Positions 5,408 to 9,839 of a stretch of DNA of 9,839 nucleotides are shown piece after piece. The stretch spans positions 1-9,839 of the forward strand of contig JAUXJL010000052.1 in assembly GCA_030624805.1 (NCBI GenBank). Direction: 5' to 3'. This DNA is from Acidimicrobiia bacterium (GTDB lineage: Bacteria; Actinomycetota; Acidimicrobiia; Spongiisociales; SHLN01). Made by a program: the position numbers and the translations under genes. Within the stretch, counting starts at the first letter, position 1, and each line of letters opens with the position of its first letter. Below the pieces are notes generated by a model. That model did not search any database. It was not told the DNA's origin and saw nothing but the letters and a program-made list of their open reading frames with translations.

Positions 5408-7066
5408 CTAGCCGGTTTGTCGGAGGTCGCGCCGGTCGAAGAGCACGACCGCTACCCAAATCAGCGCAATCGCAAGCAGGGAAAGAACCACGCCATGGCC
5501 CCAGTTCATCCCGTTATTCAGTGGGTCACTGCTGAGGTAGTAGTAGAACGGCGACCATTTCGTATACCCGGCCAGGCTGTCGTTAAATGGCAAGAAGGCA
5601 TTGAGTATGTGAAAGGCGACTGCTATCCCGACGGTGGCGAAGATTGCGGCCTTGACGCGTCCGGTGGCCGCGCTCACCGCGAGGGCAAGTCCTCCAAAGC
5701 CCAGGCCGAGGAGAGTCATCAACAGCGACGTTGCCGCGATGTTGCCGGCGCTCATGCCGAGCCCGCCGAGCAACGACCCGAGGGCCACCCCGGCGAAGGT
5801 CGCGAATCCCACCACAACGCCATAGAAGACCATGGCATAACTCTTCTCGATTACCACGCGAGAGCGCGAGATCGGGTTGGCGAGCAGTAGGCCCATGGTG
5901 CGGCCAGACTCCTCGCCGGCAAGAGCCCGAGCCCCGATACCCACGGTTACCACCATGACGGCAATCGGTGCCATCAGGCCGAATGTCTCGAGTTGGTACC
6001 ACCCCTCCGCCGTGCTCATATCGCCTCCGCCGAATAGAGCAAGGAGGGCCTCCGGGAGGTCATCGGCGAATCCGATGAGGCTCTCGTCGATGAGTGAATA
6101 CATCGGGCCGAGCAATACGCCCATCATGAGGAACATCACAGCTGCGGTCACAACGAGCAAACCCTGATGGTCGGACGCCGTCTTGATCCAAATCCGGGAC
6201 ACCCGGGTTGAACCCGCCAGTCGATCAACAACCTTCTCGGTCATGGGGTTGCTCCGCAGACGGTCGAGCAGGGTTACCCCGGCATTTTGCCCCCTGAGGT
6301 CCCGTCGATTGAGACCGACCAGGCCGATTCCTACAAGTGCAACGACGCCGGCCAGCAACACGCTCAGGTGGCCCCGGTCGATCCCGTTCACCAACGGTTG
6401 GCTTCCTTCGAAGTAGTGCCATGGGAACAGCCGTGCGACGTTCTCAAAACCCTCAATCAGGGGGAGTAATCCGGCGGCGAAGAACGAGACCACCATCACC
6501 GCGGCCGTTGCTCCCGAAGCAAACCCGCCTCTTCCGGTCCAGGCCCCGATGGCCAGTGCGAGAAAACCGTAGAAGAGAGCATTGGCGAACATGTGAAGCA
6601 GAAGCGCTTCCACCTGCATCCCGGTTGTCTCGACATCGAGCGCAGCCGGGACAATCCGGCCCGCCCCCCACAAGATGAGGGCGCCGAGGGCCGTGAGGAG
6701 CACCAGCGCGGCGGTTTTGGAGACGAGCACATACGTGCGACTGCGCGGATTGCTGAGGAGCAGGCCGATGGTTCCATCCCGCTCTTCTCCCGCAATGGAG
6801 GTGGCCCCCATGGCAATCGCCAGCGAGGCCAGTGTCAACGCTCCGTATGAGCTGTAGATGGCGCCGTAGGCCAGGCTGCCGACGCCGGCATCGGCCGGAA
6901 TGTTCGTGAGTGCCCGGAAGGCCTCCGGCAGATCGGTGTAGATGGCGAGATCGATGTCGCGGTAAACCGCCATCCCGAACAGAAGAAAGAGGCCGATGGT
7001 GGCGGCTCCGATCACCGGGCCTTTCCACCGGTCCCGCAGTGTCTTGGTGAGGACGGTGGCCAACAT
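5408..7066 (-). CDS. ABC-2 type transporter permease, fused tandem duplicate
   Basis: The 552-residue protein is rich in hydrophobic helices, about six per half, and has two homologous halves. AGEERDGTIGLLLSNP at 92-107 matches AGEESGRTMGLLLANP at 383-398 (offset 291). Likewise DLPEAFRAL at 45-53 matches DLPEALLAL at 336-344, and NGIDRGH...NRRDLR at 228-258 matches NGMNWGH...DRRDLR at 518-549. It is thus two ABC-2 permease domains on one chain, which would make the whole membrane pore with one ATPase dimer. The link at about 260-300 is charged and cytoplasmic-looking. Its ATG shares one base with the TGA of the ATPase gene, indicating translational coupling. Exporters of this type move drugs, antibiotics or lipids; the substrate cannot be told from sequence. 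Confidence 0.92.
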   Translation of the reverse strand: MLATVLTKTLRDRWKGPVIGAATIGLFLLFGMAVYRDIDLAIYTDLPEAFRALTNIPADAGVGSLAYGAIYSSYGALTLASLAIAMGATSIAGEERDGTIGLLLSNPRSRTYVLVSKTAALVLLTALGALILWGAGRIVPAALDVETTGMQVEALLLHMFANALFYGFLALAIGAWTGRGGFASGATAAVMVVSFFAAGLLPLIEGFENVARLFPWHYFEGSQPLVNGIDRGHLSVLLAGVVALVGIGLVGLNRRDLRGQNAGVTLLDRLRSNPMTEKVVDRLAGSTRVSRIWIKTASDHQGLLVVTAAVMFLMMGVLLGPMYSLIDESLIGFADDLPEALLALFGGGDMSTAEGWYQLETFGLMAPIAVMVVTVGIGARALAGEESGRTMGLLLANPISRSRVVIEKSYAMVFYGVVVGFATFAGVALGSLLGGLGMSAGNIAATSLLMTLLGLGFGGLALAVSAATGRVKAAIFATVGIAVAFHILNAFLPFNDSLAGYTKWSPFYYYLSSDPLNNGMNWGHGVVLSLLAIALIWVAVVLFDRRDLRQTG

Positions 7067-7962
7067 CAGTCCGTCCCGTCCCGGTAGTAGGTGAGGAAGA
7101 TCTCCTCGAGATCGGCTTCCTCCGTGTTGATGTCGACAAGGGTGTAGTGGTCGGCGACGGCTGCCAGGAGCGATTCCATGTGCCCGTCGAACGACAATCT
7201 GACCTGATGGTCATCGATAGTGACGTCGCGAACTCCAGCAACGGCCTCGAATACCGATGCCTCCGCCGGGGAGTCGAACATGAGCTCGACAGTTCGAATC
7301 GCTTTTGACCGCAAACTGGCAACGGCCTCAACCGCAATGAGGCGTCCGTGGCGGATGATGCCGACCCGATCGGCTACTCGTTGCACCTCTGACAGGGTAT
7401 GGCTCGACAAGAACACAGTGCGCCCGTCGGCGGCAACCTCTCGCATCATGGTCTGGAATTCCCGCTGAACGAGGGGATCGAGACCCGAGCTGGGCTCATC
7501 CATGATCAAGAGGTCGGGCCGATTCATGAACGCCTGGATCAGGCCAACCTTCTGCCGGTTGCCGGAGGAGAGATCGCCGACTTTTCTCGAGAGGTCGGCA
7601 TCGAGGCGGGTAGCAAGTTCGTCAACAAACCCCCACTCGACTCCGTCCCGCATGTTGGCGAAGTAGGTGAGGGTGTCACGCCCGGTGAGGTTGGGGTACA
7701 TCGCGAGGTCACCCGGCACGTATCCAATGTGGCGGCGAATCTCAACCGATTGCTCGTGGGTGTCCATCCCAAGGATCGACGCCCGACCCGAAGTTGGGCG
7801 TATCTCGTCGAGAATGGTCCGGATCATGGTCGTTTTGCCCGCCCCGTTTGGACCCAGAAACCCGAAGATCTCCCCGGCGTTGATATCAAGGTTCAAATCG
7901 ACGAGGGCTGCAAAGTCTCCGTAATGTTTGGTCAAATCCGAGGTGTGAATTGGGTTTTGCAC
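7066..7962 (-). CDS. ABC-2 transporter ATP-binding protein
   Basis: The 298-residue protein has Walker A GPNGAGKT at 37-44, signature LSSGNRQK at 131-138, Walker B LLIMDEPSSGLD with Asp155/Glu156, and H-loop His188. The Q-loop Gln is replaced: IGYVPGDLAMYPNLT has Gly84, a change also usual in this exporter subfamily with the PGE/PGD motif, so it does not by itself imply inactivity. Residues about 220-298 are the C-terminal regulatory extension of drug-exporter ATPases, ending in LEEIFLTYY. It energises the fused permease encoded directly downstream (1-nt overlap). The GTG start at 7962 has GGAG 8 nt upstream. It follows the NADH dehydrogenase gene by 100 bp on the same strand, so it could have its own promoter or be read through. 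Confidence 0.95.
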   Translation of the reverse strand: MQNPIHTSDLTKHYGDFAALVDLNLDINAGEIFGFLGPNGAGKTTMIRTILDEIRPTSGRASILGMDTHEQSVEIRRHIGYVPGDLAMYPNLTGRDTLTYFANMRDGVEWGFVDELATRLDADLSRKVGDLSSGNRQKVGLIQAFMNRPDLLIMDEPSSGLDPLVQREFQTMMREVAADGRTVFLSSHTLSEVQRVADRVGIIRHGRLIAVEAVASLRSKAIRTVELMFDSPAEASVFEAVAGVRDVTIDDHQVRLSFDGHMESLLAAVADHYTLVDINTEEADLEEIFLTYYRDGTD

Positions 7963-7981
7963 GTATGTGTCTCCGCCTCCA

Positions 7982-7987
7982 AGCCTA
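7982..7987 (-). promoter_or_regulatory. Possible -10 box for the ABC exporter operon
   Basis: On the minus strand TAGGCT fits TANNNT and ends 19 nt before the GTG at 7962. The sequence 16 nt upstream (CCGACT) is only a weak -35. It lies in the 100-bp gap after the flavoprotein gene. Confidence 0.25.
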
Positions 7988-8062
7988 GGAACGGACTCGC
8001 CTCAGTCGGGCACCTCCGAAGGTTGCTTGATTCGGCAGGCGGCACCTCGAGCCACAGCCGGA

Positions 8063-9346
8063 CTACCTGTCGAGTGAATCCTTCGGGTTCTGCGGGCTCC
8101 GGGTATCGGACCGTTCGAGGATCACCCGGGCGGCACGGTCGCCGAAGAAATAGTCACCCGCCCACGACAGGACGGCGGCAGTTCGGTTTCGAAAACCGAT
8201 GAGCTTGAACAGGTGGACTCCCAGCCACACGACCCAGGCAGGGAACCCCTTGAAGGACCACCGGTTGAACAGGTGCACGACTGCGGCATTGCGCCCGATG
8301 ACGGCCATGTTCCCGAGGTCCCGGTACTCGTAGGGATGAGGCGCCTGGTCGGACAGCATGCGGAGAACACCGCGAGCGGCGTGACTTCCCTGCTGGAGAG
8401 CGTTCTGTGCAACCATCGGGACGTCGATCCGTGGCAGGGCGAGGTCGCCGGTTACGAAGACCTCTGGATGGTCGTCTAGCTGCAAGCTGGGCAGGACCGG
8501 GACACGCCCTCCCTGCGAGGTCGGCAGACCCCAACCCGTCACGACAGGGTCGCCTCCCACCCCCGCAGTCCACACGACCGTCGAGGTGTCGATCGTAGTT
8601 CCGTCAGCGAGGGTGACTCCCGAGACGTCCACCGCCGCGACTGGGGTGTCGGTCCTAACATCGACACCCATCTTGGTGAGCCGGCGTCCGGCATAGTCAG
8701 CGAGTCCATTCGGATAGATGGACAGCAACCCGGGCGTCGCCTCCACGAGGACGATGGAAACGTCTGACGGATCGATCAGACGGTGGTCCTTCGAAATAGG
8801 CCCATTGACCAGTTCCTGGAGAGCCCCGGCGAACTCCACTCCGGTCGGGCCGCCGCCGACGACCACGAAGGTCAGATGGCGGCGTCGCTCCACCGAATCA
8901 GTAGCCTGCTCGGCGGCCTCGAACCTTCGCAAAATGTGATTGCGCAGCGCGACGGCCTCGTCGAGGGTGCGCAACGAGAACGAGTGCTTGTCAGCACCGT
9001 CCACACCGAAGTACTGCGTCGTGCTTCCAATACCAAGAATCAGGTAGTCGTACGACATCGGGCCACCCTCCGTCAGCACAACCTTGTCGTCGAGCACGAG
9101 GCCCTGAACCTCGGAGAGTCGGAACTCGGCGTTGCCCTGGCGACGCAGGATCGTCCGGACGGGATAAGCAATGTCACCAGGCTCGAGCTCGGCTGCGGCC
9201 ACCTGATAGAGCAGAGGGAAGAACGAGTGGTAGTTGTTCCGGTCGACGATAACGACGTCGACCGGAGCACCAGCCAGCGTCTTGGCCGCCCACAGGCCGG
9301 CAAATCCCGCTCCCACAATGACAACACGCGGCCGTTGTTCGCTCAT
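8063..9346 (-). CDS. Type II NADH dehydrogenase-like FAD/NAD(P)-dependent oxidoreductase
   Basis: The 427-residue protein has two Rossmann motifs: VVIVGAGFAGLWAAKTL near 8-24 for FAD and VVVGGGPTGVEFAG at 161-174 for NAD(P)H. It also has NNYHSFFPLLYQVAA at 37-51, VFVTGDLAL at 297-304 (FAD ribityl site) and VAQNALQQG at 312-320, all characteristic of NDH-2. Residues about 367-388 (FPAWVVWLGVHLFKLIGFRNR region) are the amphipathic C-terminal segment that holds NDH-2 on the inner face of the membrane. NDH-2 passes electrons from NADH to quinone without pumping protons. Length is normal. No SD precedes the ATG, and a -10-like TAGCTT lies 7 nt upstream, suggesting a leaderless mRNA. Related proteins reduce other acceptors, so the quinone role is family inference. 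Confidence 0.93.
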   Translation of the reverse strand: MSEQRPRVVIVGAGFAGLWAAKTLAGAPVDVVIVDRNNYHSFFPLLYQVAAAELEPGDIAYPVRTILRRQGNAEFRLSEVQGLVLDDKVVLTEGGPMSYDYLILGIGSTTQYFGVDGADKHSFSLRTLDEAVALRNHILRRFEAAEQATDSVERRRHLTFVVVGGGPTGVEFAGALQELVNGPISKDHRLIDPSDVSIVLVEATPGLLSIYPNGLADYAGRRLTKMGVDVRTDTPVAAVDVSGVTLADGTTIDTSTVVWTAGVGGDPVVTGWGLPTSQGGRVPVLPSLQLDDHPEVFVTGDLALPRIDVPMVAQNALQQGSHAARGVLRMLSDQAPHPYEYRDLGNMAVIGRNAAVVHLFNRWSFKGFPAWVVWLGVHLFKLIGFRNRTAAVLSWAGDYFFGDRAARVILERSDTRSPQNPKDSLDR

Positions 9347-9353
9347 AAGTGGA

Positions 9354-9359
9354 AAGCTA
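9354..9359 (-). promoter_or_regulatory. Probable -10 box of a leaderless NDH-2 transcript
   Basis: On the minus strand TAGCTT fits TANNNT and ends 7 nt before the ATG at 9346, so the start site would coincide with the start codon. No SD is present between them. The -35 region is not convincing. Confidence 0.4.
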
Positions 9360-9424
9360 GGGCGGACCTCGTGTCGGCCGGCTCATAGGCGACCAATCGC
9401 CGTTCTGTAGCCCCACCAGATTTG

Positions 9425-9442
9425 AACTGGCACAACTGGCAC
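9425..9442. repeat. Perfect 9-bp tandem duplication inside the tRNA-Glu fragment cluster
   Basis: aactggcac is present twice head to tail (9425-9433, 9434-9442). It joins the first and second T-arm copies and suggests slippage or a target duplication. Confidence 0.7.
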
Positions 9443-9479
9443 CCGACCAGATTTGAACTGACCAGATTTGAACTGGCAA

Positions 9480-9515
9480 TGCATCGCAGCGAGCGAAGCG
9501 AGCGTCGGCGATGCA
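9480..9515. repeat. REP-like hairpin with mirror-symmetric loop
   Basis: TGCATCGC (9480-9487) pairs with GCGATGCA (9508-9515) in a perfect 8-bp stem. The 20-nt loop contains gcgagcgaagcgagcg (9489-9504), which reads the same backwards on one strand. It lies between the T-arm and anticodon-arm fragments of the tRNA-Glu remnant. Confidence 0.65.
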
Positions 9516-9543
9516 AAGAAAACACTGCTGCCTTGAGAGGGCG

Positions 9544-9582
9544 GCTGGGCTCCGCCCAGCTTCGGAGTTGCTCCGCAACTCC
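9544..9582. repeat. Two adjacent perfect hairpins with identical TCC loops
   Basis: Hairpin 1 pairs GCTGGGC (9544-9550) with GCCCAGC (9554-9560). Hairpin 2 pairs GGAGTTGC (9564-9571) with GCAACTCC (9575-9582). Both have the triloop TCC and they are 3 nt apart. They follow the anticodon-arm fragment where a tRNA D-arm would be expected. A repeated extragenic palindrome is likely; a terminator is less likely as no T-run adjoins them. Confidence 0.6.
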
Positions 9583-9673
9583 CGACCCACGACCGCAGTT
9601 CTGCAGGCTCAAACCTATCCGAGGGTATAAACCAATAATTTGTCGCCCCGTGGGCGGCCCATTCGTGGTCCAG
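9583..9673. other. Spacer downstream of tRNA-Glu, no gene seen
   Basis: No coding or RNA gene is supported. It holds a short AT-rich stretch (about 9625-9641) and one small stem. The whole interval 9347-9673 between the flavoprotein gene and tRNA-Glu has only the tRNA fragments, the palindromes and this spacer; open frames across it run through repeats and lack family likeness. Confidence 0.5.
9644..9656 (-). terminator. Possible terminator of the tRNA operon
   Basis: On the minus strand CGCCC-ACG-GGGCG forms a 5-bp GC stem 18 nt beyond the tRNA-Glu 3' end and is followed by AT-rich sequence (ACAAATTATTGG). The stem is short and the T-run imperfect. Confidence 0.3.
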
Positions 9674-9746
9674 TAGCCCCGACCAGATTTGAACTGGCGT
9701 TACTGCCTTGAGAGGGCAGCGTCCTAGGCCGCTAGACGACGGGGCC
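9674..9746 (-). tRNA. tRNA-Glu (anticodon CUC)
   Basis: The 73-nt cloverleaf has acceptor strands GGCCCCG/CGGGGCT (first pair G-U), D-arm starting GTCT, anticodon stem CTGCC/GGCAG with loop CTCTCAA (anticodon at 9710-9712), and T-arm GCCAG-TTCAAAT-CTGGT. The CCA is not encoded. The pattern is that of bacterial tRNA-Glu reading GAG. It lies 24 nt after tRNA-Gln on the same strand, so both are likely cut from one precursor. The G1-U72 pair is slightly unusual; G-C would be expected. Confidence 0.93.
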
Positions 9747-9770
9747 GCTTCGACAACGAACTGTTGCCTG

Positions 9771-9839
9771 CTCGGGGGGAAGGACTCGAACCCTCAACGA
9801 CAGGACCAGAACCTGTTGTGTTACCGATTACACCACCCC
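9771..9839 (-). tRNA. tRNA-Gln (anticodon CUG), 5' end cut by window
   Basis: D stem GTGT/ACAC, anticodon stem ACAGG/CCTGT with loop TTCTGGT (anticodon CUG at 9807-9809), and T-arm GAGGG-TTCGAGT-CCTTC are all present. The acceptor 3' strand CCCCCGA (9772-9778) pairs with GGGG at the window edge, so about three 5' nucleotides lie beyond 9839. It is first of a Gln-Glu tRNA pair, a common order in actinobacteria. Confidence 0.92.

Larger units (their letters stand above)
9407..9545 (-). pseudogene. Scattered tRNA-Glu fragments (T-arm x3 and an anticodon arm)
   Basis: The tRNA-Glu T-arm core accagatttgaactgg (intact gene, 9682-9697) recurs at 9415-9430, 9446-9460 (15 bases) and 9461-9476. The first copy also carries the acceptor end (gtagcccc, 9407-9414), lacking one G relative to the gene. 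A 17-of-18 match to the anticodon arm is at 9528-9545, with the CUC loop intact but one stem pair broken. The order matches the gene, but about 50 bp of unrelated palindromic DNA separates T-arm and anticodon arm, and no D-arm follows. It cannot fold into a tRNA. Remnants of integration events or a decayed duplicate are both possible. Confidence 0.75.

Noticed and set aside
4935..5459. Open frame of 174 codons on the minus strand
   Set aside because: It is antisense to the amidase, whose catalytic and PG-binding motifs are clear, and it runs into the permease 3' end.
6453..7337. Open frame of 294 codons on the minus strand in another frame
   Set aside because: It overlaps both ABC exporter genes out of frame; its Arg/Pro/Ser/His-rich translation is typical of a shifted frame in GC-rich DNA.
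7315..7731. Inactive ABC ATPase because the Q-loop Gln is replaced by Gly84
   Set aside because: The PGD/PGE form is usual in this exporter subfamily as I know it, and Walker A, Walker B, signature and H-loop are intact.
7399..8202. Open frame of 267 codons on the plus strand
   Set aside because: It overlaps the ABC ATPase, the following gap and the end of the flavoprotein gene on the opposite strand, and its translation has no recognisable domain.
9407..9476. Second functional tRNA gene
   Set aside because: Only T-arm and acceptor pieces are present in tandem; no complete cloverleaf can be drawn.
9343..9676. Small open frames on both strands next to tRNA-Glu
   Set aside because: Their sequence is made of tRNA fragments and palindromes, so the peptides are by-products of repeats.

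Overview
The window looks like a chromosomal segment of a high-GC actinobacterium. Supporting signs are G/C-rich third codon positions, several genes without a Shine-Dalgarno (SD) sequence whose -10-like boxes sit about 6-8 nt before the start codon (leaderless style), GTG starts, a tRNA-Gln(CUG)/tRNA-Glu(CUC) pair, and a lone MsiK/MalK-type sugar ATPase. The genus cannot be read from the sequence; the lineage call is inference.

Layout, left to right: (1) 1-288, the C-terminal end of a PIG-L/LmbE-type deacetylase (+), cut by the window edge. (2) 303-1490, a MalK/MsiK-like ABC ATPase (-). (3) 1549-2250, a short-chain dehydrogenase/reductase (SDR, +) whose catalytic Tyr is replaced by Phe; its 3' end, with the stop codon, is partly duplicated just downstream. 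(4) 2339-4343, two genes on the minus strand in operon order: a CHAT-domain (caspase-like) protease, then a DUF1353 protein fused to a multi-pass membrane region. (5) 4466-5380, divergent from the CHAT gene, a phage-lysin-like amidase with a peptidoglycan-binding domain. (6) 5408-7962, a two-gene ABC-2 exporter (-): ATPase, then an internally duplicated, fused permease, joined by a 1-nt stop/start overlap. (7) 8063-9346, a type II NADH dehydrogenase-like flavoprotein (-). (8) 9347-9839, tRNA-Gln and tRNA-Glu (-), preceded on their 3' side by a cluster of broken tRNA-Glu fragments mixed with palindromic repeats.

Most genes are ordinary housekeeping or transport functions. The block at 2339-5380 is the accessory-looking part: a predicted cysteine protease of the CHAT clan, a partner combining a phage-associated domain with membrane helices, and a phage-like cell-wall amidase, sharing one 122-bp divergent control region that carries a perfect 12-bp palindrome. 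A protease-controlled membrane or envelope-damaging module (defence or programmed death) is a reasonable hypothesis, but nothing in the window proves it. The tRNA end is the second unusual place: four copies of the tRNA-Glu T-arm sequence and one displaced anticodon-arm copy suggest repeated integration or rearrangement at this tRNA.
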